Source: JAWSVE01 sp050789445
Lineage (GTDB): Bacteria > Pseudomonadota > Gammaproteobacteria > Pseudomonadales > Cellvibrionaceae
DNA: 64,000 nt
Assembly: GCA_050789445.1 (NCBI GenBank)
Contig: JAILXR010000001.1
Coordinates: 3,472,001 to 3,536,000, forward strand
Reading direction: 5' to 3'
Under the pieces are notes generated by a model. The model saw only the letters and a list, made by a program, of their open reading frames with translations, was not told the origin of the DNA and ran no database searches. Of the stretch, positions 9,729-19,361 are shown piece after piece (the first letter of the stretch is position 1; the number at the start of each line of letters is the position of its first letter). The translations under genes and the position numbers were made by a program.

Positions 9729-10163
9729 ATGCAGGTCAAACAAATTGCAGATGCGGCAGGGGTCACATTAGATACGGTTCGCTATTACACAAAGGTGGGG
9801 TTGTTGCGGCCGACCAAGGATTCAGAGAATGGTTATAAATACTATAACGAGCAAGATTTAACAGCTTTGAAATTTGCGACTCGTGCCAAACAGATAGGGT
9901 TTGTTTTAAACGATATTCATACTATTTGTGATATGGCGAGAGAGGGTGAATCTCCATGTCCGAAAGTGCGTGAAATTATGGTTGAAAACTTACAACGAAC
10001 AGAAAAAGCATTTAGAGAAATGGAACAGCTGAGAAATAGAATGAGAGAGGCCGTAAAACACTGGGATCACATGGAAGATAATTGCCCAACAGGAAATATG
10101 ATCTGTAATCTTATCGAGGATTGGGAAAATTGTCCGGATGCTAAACCAAGTGGACAAAATTAA
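9729..10163 (+). CDS. MerR family metal-responsive transcriptional regulator
   Basis: A 144-residue regulator. The N-terminal winged helix-turn-helix (about residues 1-70) is typical (MQVKQIADAAGVTLDTVRYY), followed by a dimerisation helix and a Cys-rich metal site: Cys77 in ESPCPKV and Cys119/Cys126 in DNCPTGNMIC, with further Cys67 and Cys135. This spacing resembles the Zn/Pb/Cd/Hg sensors rather than redox SoxR (no iron-sulfur CxxC cluster pattern). GGAG precedes the ATG. It heads an operon with the SO_0444-type exporter and sits just behind the dyad promoter at 9658-9688, which it presumably distorts and activates when metal binds. The exact metal is uncertain; Zn or Cu is suggested by the exporter. 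Confidence 0.92.
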   Translation: MQVKQIADAAGVTLDTVRYYTKVGLLRPTKDSENGYKYYNEQDLTALKFATRAKQIGFVLNDIHTICDMAREGESPCPKVREIMVENLQRTEKAFREMEQLRNRMREAVKHWDHMEDNCPTGNMICNLIEDWENCPDAKPSGQN

Positions 10164-10239
10164 ACTTGAAATCGATTACTCATTATTCTTTTTTTCGTAT
10201 TCTTAATCATGCTCCTAATTCATAAGCGGGATATTCAAT

Positions 10240-11427
10240 ATGTCATCTTGTTGTTCAGAAAAAGAAACTAAGCCCAAAAAAAACAGTAACGAAAATTGCT
10301 GTGATACTGCGACTAGTTTTGAAAGTTCTTGCTGTGAAAGTATTCGATGTGAAAGCTCAGCGAATACTGATAAGCCTATGGGTTGTTGTGATGACGAGCC
10401 GAATAAAATCGATTGGTTGTTGTGGGGGTCATTAAGCGCTGTTTTATTGTTATATGCAGCGCATTTTTACTTTGTACGCTTTATGAATACAAGCGAGCAA
10501 GCTCAAGTTGTGTGGCTATCGACAATGACAGAGTCTGTTTTCGAATTGTTGAATACGATGTGGTGGGGCATTGCTATCGGGATACTTATGGTTGCGGTCA
10601 TAGGTCGTGTCCCTCGTGAATTTGTTATGTCAATTCTTGGAACCAAGACTGGAGTCAGCGGAATTTTTAGAGCAACGGCCGCTGGCGTTTTATTAGATTT
10701 ATGCAGCCATGGAATTTTAATGGTGGGCGCAAAATTATATGAAAGAGGCGCAAGTGCTGGTCAGGTAATTGCGTTTCTTGTCGCCAGCCCTTGGAATTCA
10801 TTTTCATTAACATTAATTCTTTTTGCTCTTATCGGTTTTTATTGGACGCTAGTATTCATTTTTTTATCGATGATCATTGCCATTATTGCAGGAATTCTTT
10901 TTGACCGCTTCGTAGCAAAAGGGGTGCTTCCTAAAAATAAAAATCAAATTGATTTGCCTAAAGACTTTGAGTTCTGGCGTTCTGCAAAAGAAAGTTTTAA
11001 TAGCACACCTTTTTCAAGAGAATGGTTTATAGAGACAGCGTGGGATGGCGTAAAAAGTTCGAGAATGGTTTTACGTTGGATTTTATTCGGTGTGCTGTTG
11101 GCGAGCGTTGTTCGTACCTTTGTTTCTGCTGATGTCTTCTCGGATTATTTTGGGCCAACATTATTGGGGTTAGCGTTAACGATGATAGCGGCAACGATTA
11201 TTGAGGTGTGTTCTGAAGGCTCAACACCGATAGCTGCGGATTTGGTGACAAGGGCAAATTCTCCTGGCAATGGCTTTGCTTTTTTGATGACGGGCGTCGC
11301 AACAGATTACACAGAAATAATGGTATTAAAAGATACTACTCGGTCATGGAAGTTCGCATTATTTTTACCCCTTACAACCTTGCCGCAAGTTTTGGTTGTC
11401 GCGTATTTGATGAATGTTTTTGTCTAA
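10240..11427 (+). CDS. SO_0444-type Cu/Zn efflux permease
   Basis: A 395-residue membrane permease of the DUF318/YraQ-related group that includes the Shewanella SO_0444 Cu/Zn exporter. The first 55 residues are hydrophilic and carry four Cys-Cys pairs plus a single Cys (4-5, 20-21, 31-32, 37, 49-50), a probable metal-capture tail in the cytoplasm. About eight to ten membrane helices follow from residue 58, with conserved motifs LDLCSHGILMVGAKLYERGA and EVCSEGSTPIAADLV. It begins 76 nt after merR on the same strand, so the two are probably cotranscribed. The metal specificity is inferred from the family and the regulator. An ArsP-type organoarsenical permease is the nearest alternative, made less likely by the Cys-rich tail. 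Confidence 0.87.
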   Translation: MSSCCSEKETKPKKNSNENCCDTATSFESSCCESIRCESSANTDKPMGCCDDEPNKIDWLLWGSLSAVLLLYAAHFYFVRFMNTSEQAQVVWLSTMTESVFELLNTMWWGIAIGILMVAVIGRVPREFVMSILGTKTGVSGIFRATAAGVLLDLCSHGILMVGAKLYERGASAGQVIAFLVASPWNSFSLTLILFALIGFYWTLVFIFLSMIIAIIAGILFDRFVAKGVLPKNKNQIDLPKDFEFWRSAKESFNSTPFSREWFIETAWDGVKSSRMVLRWILFGVLLASVVRTFVSADVFSDYFGPTLLGLALTMIAATIIEVCSEGSTPIAADLVTRANSPGNGFAFLMTGVATDYTEIMVLKDTTRSWKFALFLPLTTLPQVLVVAYLMNVFV

Positions 11428-11558
11428 AAAGGTTCCTAAACTCTTTTATTTTTATTAAATAAAACTGAGGTATCAGAAAAGTTTTTCGTCCTAAGTAATG
11501 AATCGAGAAGATTTAATCAAATTGTTGATGATTTACACCTATTTGGGGGTCGAAAAAC

Positions 11559-11708
11559 ATGAAAAGAAATATCCTTTCACTGGCTATTAATAGCATCTTG
11601 GTAACGACTGTCGGGCTCAAATTACTTTGTGGTGAGATTATGCGTAGCTTAGTACAAGCTTATTCGAAAAATAAAATTCTGAATTTCCAATCAGAAATAA
11701 AAAATTAG
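11559..11708 (+). CDS. Possible short membrane peptide (49 aa)
   Basis: A 49-codon reading frame starts at ATG 11559, preceded by five G residues at 11545-11549 (spacing 9 nt). The N-terminal half is hydrophobic after MKRN, consistent with a small membrane peptide or signal. A second small frame (11498-11590, 30 codons) overlaps it and has no ribosome-binding site. The 298-nt space between the permease and the next convergent gene contains nothing else. I do not recognise the peptide; it may be chance. Confidence 0.25.
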   Translation: MKRNILSLAINSILVTTVGLKLLCGEIMRSLVQAYSKNKILNFQSEIKN

Positions 11709-11725
11709 TCTTTTTGAATTTTACA

Positions 11726-12781
11726 TTAATTTTTTTCTAATGCTCTGGCGCCCGATAAAATGCCTTCTAATCCCATATTCCCTTCATGACAGGCATATTC
11801 AAAAACGTCTCCTTTACTAGCATTAAAACTCATTTCACCAGACCAGCTTTTTTCGTAATAGGTCGGATCGTCGATTGTAAATTGATAAAAGATTTGTTCG
11901 TTGGAAACTCGTTTGAACCGCTCAGTGATTTTTGCATTTTTTGAAAGATAAACAGGGCGGTTGTGTAATTGCTGTGGTGTCCAGTCTTTAGTTTCAACAA
12001 CTAAAATATCATCCTCCCACCAGCCTGTTGAATTGCCGAGCCATTTTGGAATAATCGTTGCTCTGCTTCCAGTGTTGCTAACATTTTTTTTATTGATGAT
12101 AGGAATAATTCTGACATCGTGAACCATCTCGACAAGAATCATTAAATATTTTTCTGTTTGTACAAACTGATAAGTGTTGTTGTACAAAGTGTTCAGCATG
12201 GGTGGTCCACCAGAACCGCCAAAGCTAATTAAGCAGCGCTCCCCAAGAGATCGAACTTCAGGCCCTTCTGCGGCACTTCTACTTGCTTGAATAATCTTAT
12301 TATTTCCCAATTCTTTGGCAATTGTTTGAGGGCTTTTATGAGTATGGTAGGGGATCTCTCCGTTACTAGGTTTGGTTATCCAGCGAGACCTTCTAGTGCC
12401 GTTCACTAATCCATATTCCCGGCCGGGATCTATCCAGAATGCGTTATAGCCTCGCCCTCGTGAAAGGTCTTTACCATCTAGAAGTTCTGATTCATTTTCT
12501 AGGTGATCATCCGTTTTCTGTCGAATAACTTGGGGGTGAGATTCTGTTAGTTTTTTAATTTCAGAATCAGGAATGACCAAGTTTGAATAGGCATTAGATT
12601 TTGTCAGCCGAGTGATAGATGCGTTACTCCAATTACCTTGGAAGCTGGGTTTCCCGCTATCAGTCTTCGGGATTGATAAGTTTTGGGCGTAAGACGTCAG
12701 TGGAATTAATGTAATGATTGAGGTTGCGACTAATACCGCGTTGTAAAATGTTAAGAAATGCTGTGAACGAGATCTATTCAT
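11726..12781 (-). CDS. Exported protein of unknown function
   Basis: A 351-residue protein with a signal peptide (about residues 1-32, ending TSYAQ). The mature part begins with PSFQGNWSNASITRL, a pattern common to a group of secreted proteobacterial proteins often left as hypothetical, and contains LGERCLISFGGSGGPPML, WLGNSTGWWEDDILVVET and a closing YACHEGNMGLEGIL. Three features stand out: many aromatic and glycine residues, two Cys residues (in ERCLIS and YACHEG) that could form a disulfide, and no recognisable catalytic motif. It is divergent from the M16 peptidase gene and may share its 210-bp promoter region. Function unknown; periplasmic location is likely. Confidence 0.7.
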   Translation of the reverse strand: MNRSRSQHFLTFYNAVLVATSIITLIPLTSYAQNLSIPKTDSGKPSFQGNWSNASITRLTKSNAYSNLVIPDSEIKKLTESHPQVIRQKTDDHLENESELLDGKDLSRGRGYNAFWIDPGREYGLVNGTRRSRWITKPSNGEIPYHTHKSPQTIAKELGNNKIIQASRSAAEGPEVRSLGERCLISFGGSGGPPMLNTLYNNTYQFVQTEKYLMILVEMVHDVRIIPIINKKNVSNTGSRATIIPKWLGNSTGWWEDDILVVETKDWTPQQLHNRPVYLSKNAKITERFKRVSNEQIFYQFTIDDPTYYEKSWSGEMSFNASKGDVFEYACHEGNMGLEGILSGARALEKN

Positions 12782-12991
12782 AATGGAAGCACTTTATTGT
12801 TTGTTATTATTCGTGTTATTGATACTCTAGTCAGCACATCTTGATTTCGCAACCAACATAAATATTCTTTACTGTATGTATAATCTAAAGGTTGTGATTT
12901 AGAACTTTCTGTCTCATCAATACTCAAAATAAAATTAGATAATTTAAGATGTAACAGTTACTTGAAAGCCATAATAATTTTGGAGATAACA

Positions 12992-15952
12992 ATGAAGTCG
13001 TTTTTTTTAAATGCACCTAGACATATTGTGGGCGTCTTAGGCACTGTATTTCTTTTAGCTTCTTGCGCACAGATAGATAAAGACATATCTGTGCAAGCAG
13101 AAACAAAAAAAACACAGGGAAGTATCTCCTCCGCAACATCTTTAAATGATTTTAAAGTCCTAGAGAAAATCGAAGCTAGTAGCTATACAGATAACATTAT
13201 TATTCCTTATTCTAAGTATAAATTGAATAACGGTCTCACGGTAATTTTGCATCCTGATCAATCCGACCCGCTAGTTCATGTCGACGTGACTTATCATGTT
13301 GGCTCTGCAAGAGAAGAGGCCAAACGTTCGGGCTTCGCCCATTTTTTTGAACACATGATGTTTCAAGGTTCCGAAAATGTGGCTGATGATGAACATTTTA
13401 AAATTGTTACTGAGTCGGGTGGTAGAATGAATGGTACCACCAACAATGACAGAACAAATTATTTTGAAACTGTGCCAAGTAATAACTTAGAAACTATGTT
13501 GTGGTTAGAGTCAGATAGAATGGGTTTTTTATTGGATGCTGTTACACAAGAAAAATTTGAAATTCAGCGAGCCACGGTAAAAAATGAAAGAGGGCAAAAT
13601 TATGATAATCGTCCCTATGGCCTGTTCAATGAAATTAATAATGCAGCGCTGTATCCGGCTAGTCATCCCTATGCTTGGCCAGTGATTGGTTATATTGATG
13701 ATTTAAATGCAGCAACATTAGATGATCTGAAGAAGTTTTTTTTGAGATGGTATGGGCCAAATAATGCGACCCTAACCATTGGCGGAAACTTTGACGAAGC
13801 TGAGACATTAAAACTAATCCAAAAATATTTTGGCGAGATACCTGCCGGCCCAGAGGTAAAAAAAGATTATCAAAAGCCCGTCGTGTTGGATCAAGATAGA
13901 TATGTATCTTATGTCGATAAAAATATTCGTTTTCCTGCATTGCTCTTTACTTTTCCTACGGTGCCTTCTGGTCATCCAGATGAGCTTGCTTTGCAATGTT
14001 TAGCTGATGTCATTGGACAAGGGCGAAAGTCATTTTTATATAAACAATTTGTATTAAGTAAAAAAGCCATTGAGGCGAGTGCATTTAATAACACGATGGA
14101 GTTGGCTGGATCGATGACATTTTTCGTTTTGCCATTTCCAGGCGTTTCATTAAGCCAGTTTGAAAAAGAAATGAGATCGCTTTTTGATGATTTTGATGAA
14201 GGCTCAATCACAGATGAAGATATTCAAATATTTAAGGCTTCTCGAGAATCCGGTTTAGTCAAAAGCCTCGCGAGCGTTCAAGGTAAAGTGTCACGTTTGG
14301 CCTATTATGAAACTTTTTACTCGGAGCCAAATACAATTCAAAAAGAAATTACAGATATACAAAAGCTGACGAAAGCTGATGTGATTAGGGTTTTTAATCA
14401 GTACATTAAAAACAGAAAATCAGTGATTCAAAGCGTTGTGCCAGAGTCAGATCAAAATGGTCAGGCAAGACCCGATAATTTTAAATTGCCAGAACGACCT
14501 AAACGCAAAGCTTCGTCAACAGCAGGTTTGTCACCGAGACCTGTAATCAGCTCGTTTGATCGCACTAAAAAACCTAAGGCGGGCCCAGTGCCTCTAGTGG
14601 GTGTTCCAAATTATTGGGAAGATAAAATTTACATCGAAGGTGAAAATGGTTTTCTTTCTCATAGTCCTATCGAGTTAATAGGGGCTGGTACTCAAGAAAT
14701 TCCATTGGTGACTGTGCAGCTAAATTTTATAGGGGGGCATTTGGCTGAGCCGAAACATTTATACGGGTTAGCAAGTATTACTTCGCAGCTGATGAATGAG
14801 GGGACAGAGAATTTTTCGGCTGAAGAGTTTGAAATCGAACTTCAGAAGTTAGGCAGTGACATATCTGTTGGTTCTTCAGTAGATGGATTAACAGTTTCTG
14901 TTGTTTCATTGGCAAAAAATGTTGATGCAACTATTGAGCTGTTAAAAGAGCGTCTGTTTAACTCTAAATTTGAGCAGGCAGATTTAGATCGCATACGTCA
15001 ACAACAAATAGAAGGGCTTGAAGCTAATAAAAAACAACCCAGCGCAATAGCTTCAGACGTTTATAGAAAACTTCTTTATGGTGAGGGCCACCCTTTATCA
15101 GTATCAATTAACGGAGAAAAAGAAACGTTAGAAAATATTGAATTAGAGGATGTGAGAGAGTTTTCTCAGCTTCAATTGTCCGGCAAAGGCCTGCAAGTTG
15201 TGCTTGTTGGTGATATTGAGCAATCAAAAATCATGAAAAAGCTTAACTTCCTTAGGAAATTATCTGTTAACGGTTTTTATGAAAAAAAATTCCCAGCTAC
15301 TCCAAAGCTTGATGAAACTGTTTTATATTTCGTAGATAAACCGGGAGCGGCTCAAAGTGAAATTCGTATCGGCTACATGAGTGATTTGACGTACAACCCA
15401 ACAGGTGAGTATTTTAAACGTTATCTTATGAACTACGTGTTAGGCGGTGCTTTTAGTAGTCGTATTAATTTAAATCTCCGTGAGGATAAAGGTTATACCT
15501 ATGGTGCGAGAAGTGGCTTTTCTGCCAGCAAGTTACCTGGACCTTTTACAGCATCGGCGAGCGTCAAAAAAGAAAGTACAGCTGATTCAGTGAGGCAGTT
15601 CATTAATGAAATCAAAGAGTACCGTGAAAAGGGAATTACAGATGAGGAGCTAGCTTTTACCAAGTCGGCTATTGGACAAAGTGATGCTTTGAGTTATGAA
15701 ACCCCTAGTCAGAAAGCGGGTTTTTTAGCGGATATTATTGAATACGATCTACCTAAAGATTTTGTGGATACGCAATTAAAAATTATTAGCACCATCACAA
15801 AAGATGAGATAAATCATCTCGCTAAAAAACATCTGCCACTAGAGAATATGTTTATTTTAGTTGTTGGTGATAAAAAGGAAGTGAGAGGAAGTATTGGCCA
15901 GTTGGGTTATCCTGTTGTTGAATTAACAGCTGATGCGATTCCCGTGAAATAG
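12992..15952 (+). CDS. M16 family zinc metallopeptidase lipoprotein
   Basis: A 986-residue pitrilysin-type protease with both halves fused (the PqqL-like layout). I place the start at ATG 12992, with TGGAG 6 nt upstream, rather than an in-frame TTG at 12962; this gives a clean lipoprotein signal with lipobox LASC (Cys25). The inverted zinc motif HFFEH lies at residues 117-121, with the downstream glutamate in KNERGQNYDNRPYG. The second, inactive M16 half spans about 560-960. The enzyme should sit in the periplasm on a membrane and degrade small proteins or peptides. A TATAAT at 12879-12884 is a possible -10 element. It is divergent from the unknown exported protein. Confidence 0.92.
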   Translation: MKSFFLNAPRHIVGVLGTVFLLASCAQIDKDISVQAETKKTQGSISSATSLNDFKVLEKIEASSYTDNIIIPYSKYKLNNGLTVILHPDQSDPLVHVDVTYHVGSAREEAKRSGFAHFFEHMMFQGSENVADDEHFKIVTESGGRMNGTTNNDRTNYFETVPSNNLETMLWLESDRMGFLLDAVTQEKFEIQRATVKNERGQNYDNRPYGLFNEINNAALYPASHPYAWPVIGYIDDLNAATLDDLKKFFLRWYGPNNATLTIGGNFDEAETLKLIQKYFGEIPAGPEVKKDYQKPVVLDQDRYVSYVDKNIRFPALLFTFPTVPSGHPDELALQCLADVIGQGRKSFLYKQFVLSKKAIEASAFNNTMELAGSMTFFVLPFPGVSLSQFEKEMRSLFDDFDEGSITDEDIQIFKASRESGLVKSLASVQGKVSRLAYYETFYSEPNTIQKEITDIQKLTKADVIRVFNQYIKNRKSVIQSVVPESDQNGQARPDNFKLPERPKRKASSTAGLSPRPVISSFDRTKKPKAGPVPLVGVPNYWEDKIYIEGENGFLSHSPIELIGAGTQEIPLVTVQLNFIGGHLAEPKHLYGLASITSQLMNEGTENFSAEEFEIELQKLGSDISVGSSVDGLTVSVVSLAKNVDATIELLKERLFNSKFEQADLDRIRQQQIEGLEANKKQPSAIASDVYRKLLYGEGHPLSVSINGEKETLENIELEDVREFSQLQLSGKGLQVVLVGDIEQSKIMKKLNFLRKLSVNGFYEKKFPATPKLDETVLYFVDKPGAAQSEIRIGYMSDLTYNPTGEYFKRYLMNYVLGGAFSSRINLNLREDKGYTYGARSGFSASKLPGPFTASASVKKESTADSVRQFINEIKEYREKGITDEELAFTKSAIGQSDALSYETPSQKAGFLADIIEYDLPKDFVDTQLKIISTITKDEINHLAKKHLPLENMFILVVGDKKEVRGSIGQLGYPVVELTADAIPVK

Positions 15953-15978
15953 ATATCAGATAACTGTTATACCCGAAC

Positions 15979-16002
15979 AAAAAAAGCCCCGCAAAGCGGG
16001 GC
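15979..16002 (-). terminator. Intrinsic terminator of the repeat lipoprotein gene
   Basis: A perfect 7-bp G+C stem (15986-15992 with 15996-16002) has a 3-nt loop. Read on the minus strand it is followed by seven T residues (15985 down to 15979). It lies beyond the stop of the minus-strand lipoprotein gene and could also slow transcription coming from the M16 gene. Confidence 0.85.
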
Positions 16003-16055
16003 AAATCAGGATGAAATATTTTAAAAATAAATCGATATGTTAATGTTGACTCGAT

Positions 16056-17630
16056 TTAGATTTGTACGCCTAATGCGTTGATGGTTTTCATGTTGAGGTA
16101 TTTGTCAACAGGAAGTTTTTCATCGCGTTGGAATGCATTAACAGCTTCGATAGTTTGTGAGCCTATTACGCCGTCAATTGTTCCTGGGTTGTAACCACGT
16201 TCTTTGAGTGCGCGCTGAATACCAGAGATGGTATTTGCATTCATGTTAGTCTCGCAAAGAATTGAGCGCCATTGCATGAAGCCGTCTTTTTCAATCTCAC
16301 GATGTGTAACAGTTTTATATTCTGCTGGGATTTCAGTAACGCGTTGGTCTGCTTTAGAAACAACTTTTTGTACTTTGACAGTTTTGTATTCTGCAGGTAC
16401 TTCAATCGTTCTAGTTTGTGCAGGAGTCTTAACGATAGTGCGTGTCACAGTTTCGTAACGTGGAGCTTCTTCTGTTAAACAGATTTTGTTTCCAGTACGA
16501 GATTCTTTTGACATTGTGTTGTCATGAAGATCGTGCCAAACAAATGTTGGGTCAGCCACTTTTTTGCGGATGCTAACATTTTTATACTCAGCTGGGACTG
16601 TAGAGCGAACTTCTTTTGCAGCAGAAGCTAGTTCACGAACTTTTACAGTTTCATAAACAGCGGGAATTTCAACCATACGAGTAGATGCAGGAGAAACAAG
16701 GATTCGCTTAGAAATAGTTTTGTAAGTTGTAGGCACTTCCACTAAACACATGATTTCGCCAGTTGCTTCGTTGATTTTCTGGATTGGGCCAGTACCTTTT
16801 TTCCACATGGTATGAGCAGGAACATCAACAACTTGTTCAGTAACTGTTTCATAAACAGCAGGTACTTCTTCTAGACGAGAAGAGGCTTCACTAACCAGAA
16901 CTTGTTTTTCAATCATGCGGTACTGTGCTTCGTCAGCTGAAACAACGTCATAAGCTTCTTTCACTAATACTTGCTCGTTAACATTTTCATACTGAGCTGC
17001 AAGAAAATGTTCGTGATAGCACATACCTGGCTCAGCACGGTCTAAATTGATGCCGTAGCTTGAAGCGGTATCTAATAATTTTTGGCTAGCTGGGGCCGCA
17101 TTTTTAGCAAGATCAACTTTCCAAGAACGCCCACCTTCACTAACAAGTTTACGTTCTGTTACTTTATCGTAAACGGCAGGGATGGTTTCTAATCGAGTAG
17201 AGGCTTCAGAAACAAGAACGCGTTCTTCGACTGTTTCATAAGTAGCAGGAATTACTTCAATTCTTGAGCTAGCTTCTTTTGCTAATACTTGTTCGCTGAT
17301 AGTTCGGTAAGTAGGATCAACCCATACGCGCGCATAGCATTCGCCTGGTTTTCCTTGAGGAGGTAATAAATCTGAGCTGAAAGCACCTGCATTAGCAGCG
17401 CTTGATGAGTTTGCTAAGCTAGCTTCGCGTCGTGCAATAGCAGCTTCTCGTTCAGCAATTTCATCGTATTTTGCTTGAAGTTCTTTAGCGTTATACGTTG
17501 AGCTAGAATTAGAAGAAGTTGTAGATGATGCTGAAGAAGTTTGCTCTTCAGTCGTTGAGCTACAGCCAGTGATCACTGCTGCAAATACCGCAACAGATAG
17601 GCTGGATATAATGGGTTTAATGATTTGCAT
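16056..17630 (-). CDS. Repeat-containing lipoprotein with peptidoglycan-binding domain
   Basis: A 524-residue lipoprotein. ATG 17630 is preferred over ATG 17639 because GAGG lies 9 nt before the former and abuts the latter. The lipobox is VITGC (Cys23). A Ser/Thr-rich linker and a charged helix (about 47-75) precede four modules of about 70 residues, each opening with Cys and closing with Trp (98-170, 204-276, 295-365, 384-454). Each module has three strand-like sub-repeats of the type 'IPAVYETV...LVSEAS'. Residues about 468-524 form a PG_binding_1 domain (IQRALKERGYNPGTIDGVIG). It is probably outer-membrane anchored and clamped to the cell wall. The repeat function is unknown. Confidence 0.85.
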   Translation of the reverse strand: MQIIKPIISSLSVAVFAAVITGCSSTTEEQTSSASSTTSSNSSSTYNAKELQAKYDEIAEREAAIARREASLANSSSAANAGAFSSDLLPPQGKPGECYARVWVDPTYRTISEQVLAKEASSRIEVIPATYETVEERVLVSEASTRLETIPAVYDKVTERKLVSEGGRSWKVDLAKNAAPASQKLLDTASSYGINLDRAEPGMCYHEHFLAAQYENVNEQVLVKEAYDVVSADEAQYRMIEKQVLVSEASSRLEEVPAVYETVTEQVVDVPAHTMWKKGTGPIQKINEATGEIMCLVEVPTTYKTISKRILVSPASTRMVEIPAVYETVKVRELASAAKEVRSTVPAEYKNVSIRKKVADPTFVWHDLHDNTMSKESRTGNKICLTEEAPRYETVTRTIVKTPAQTRTIEVPAEYKTVKVQKVVSKADQRVTEIPAEYKTVTHREIEKDGFMQWRSILCETNMNANTISGIQRALKERGYNPGTIDGVIGSQTIEAVNAFQRDEKLPVDKYLNMKTINALGVQI

Positions 17631-18032
17631 GTGGTGCATCCTCGGTGTTAAGTAGTGGTGTTGTCATTTAGTTAAGTACATTTAAAGCTCTTAAAGACGG
17701 GGCCATTATGAGAGAACTTTTAAAACGTTCAATGAACCGAGAAGATATTTGAAAGTATTTTACAAATGTGAATTTTTTATAATCAATTGCCAAAATTAGG
17801 ATAAAATTTTTCGGATAATGAGGCCAAAACTGCATAAAATCGCGCATAGCAAACGTGGAAAACTATGACTACTGGGTGCTGTTTTTCTCGTTTCGAAGTT
17901 AGTAATCTCTTTTGAGGCAATAAAATTTAAAAAAAGGCTGAATTAAGCTTCTAGCCGCCTAAGTTTAGGTGTCGAATTGTTTTTCTTCATGAGCTATCTT
18001 CTTCATAATATTTTTTGATAAGGATCGGGATA
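17631..18032. other. Intergenic region, divergent promoters
   Basis: About 400 bp, AT-rich, between the divergent lipoprotein and protease genes. It must hold both promoters, but I cannot assign a convincing -35/-10 pair. Short inverted repeats occur near 17960-17975. No reading frame resembles a gene. Confidence 0.6.
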
Positions 18033-19361
18033 TTGCGAAATTATTTCTTGCTGTTTTTTTTATGTATTGGCTCAATCAGTGGATCCTTTGCGGATGAAGC
18101 CGCTCAGCGTTTGTATTCAGACCACCAGTCTTCTATTTATAGAATTGAGGTGATTAAACCGGGAATGGAAAAAAAAGCGTCTCTTGGAACGGGATTTTTA
18201 ATCGGCCGTGGTGATGTCTTAGCTTCAAATTTTCATGTTATATCAAGCGCAGTTCATGAACCGGATCGATATAAATTGGAATGGGTGAATGTCGATGGAG
18301 AGCGAGGCCCGCTAGAAGTGCTCGCTGTTGATGTTGTTCATGACCTTTCGTTATTAAAAGCGGGAAGAAAATTGGGTATGCCGTTAGCCACAACAACCTT
18401 GCCGGATAAGGGCACTGAACTTTATTCGTTAGGTCATCCACTAGCTTTAGATTTGTCGATCGTGTCTGGGACGATGAATGGGTTACTTGAAAAAAGTATC
18501 TATGAAAAAATTCATTTTAGCGGAAGCGTCAATCCAGGAATGAGCGGGGGGCCAACTCTAGATGCTGAGGGTAGAGTTGTGGGTGTTAATGTAGCTTCAG
18601 CAGGAAATTCTGTTGGCTTTTTAGTACCAGTGTTTTATTTAGATGCACTTTTGCAAAAAACCTTGAATAAAATAAACTTCAATGAGATGAATGATGAGCT
18701 GGTTAATGAAGAGGATCTTGCTGAACCTTCAATGACTAGTATCAAGGAAAAAGTAAAAAAAATGTTTGTCGCTGAAATAGGTGAGCAATTGATTGCGAAT
18801 CAAGAAGCGCTCATTAGTGAGATGCTTGCCAATGAATGGCCTTTGCAAGTAGTTGGTAAGTTTCAAGTTCCAGGTGAAATATCAAACCGTTTAGATTGCT
18901 GGGCAGAGGAGCAGCCAGAAAAAAATAAAGCTAAATACCGACAGATCGCCTCAAATTGTAATGGGCAAGATTCTATATTTTTATCTCAAAGGCAAAGGGC
19001 AGGAACAATAGATTACCAATATTTTTGGTTTGATACAAAATCGCTATCAACGCTCGCTTTTTATAATTTATATCAGCAAAGTCATTCAAGTCGTTTTATG
19101 GGAGGTGCTGACGAAACTGACGTCGGAAATTTTACCTGTTCCACTAAGTTCATTACTATTTCATCACAAGATTTTAAAGTGAATGTCTGCGCAAGGCCTT
19201 ATCTTCGTTATCCTGAATTAACAGATTTTATGGTGTTGATGGCAATGGTTGGCCACGATAAAGAAGGCTTTATGTTTACGTTAGATTTGTCGACGGTCAC
19301 TCTTGAGAATGGAATGCGTCTGTTTGAAAGGTTTTTGGAGCAATTCACATGGATCGATTAA
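18033..19361 (+). CDS. Exported trypsin-like serine protease
   Basis: A 442-residue secreted protease with an HtrA-like catalytic fold. I choose TTG 18033 (AAGGA 8 nt upstream) over TTG 18015. The signal peptide runs to about residue 20 (ending SGSFA). The triad is complete: His68 in ASNFHVISSA, Asp104 in VHDLSLLK and Ser171 in NPGMSGGPTLD. No PDZ domain follows; residues about 215-442 form a domain I do not recognise, with four conserved-looking cysteines (in LDCWAEE, SNCNGQ, FTCSTK and NVCARP) that suit the periplasm. It overlaps the following FHA gene by 13 bp, so the two are translationally linked and probably act together. Confidence 0.85.
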   Translation: MRNYFLLFFLCIGSISGSFADEAAQRLYSDHQSSIYRIEVIKPGMEKKASLGTGFLIGRGDVLASNFHVISSAVHEPDRYKLEWVNVDGERGPLEVLAVDVVHDLSLLKAGRKLGMPLATTTLPDKGTELYSLGHPLALDLSIVSGTMNGLLEKSIYEKIHFSGSVNPGMSGGPTLDAEGRVVGVNVASAGNSVGFLVPVFYLDALLQKTLNKINFNEMNDELVNEEDLAEPSMTSIKEKVKKMFVAEIGEQLIANQEALISEMLANEWPLQVVGKFQVPGEISNRLDCWAEEQPEKNKAKYRQIASNCNGQDSIFLSQRQRAGTIDYQYFWFDTKSLSTLAFYNLYQQSHSSRFMGGADETDVGNFTCSTKFITISSQDFKVNVCARPYLRYPELTDFMVLMAMVGHDKEGFMFTLDLSTVTLENGMRLFERFLEQFTWID

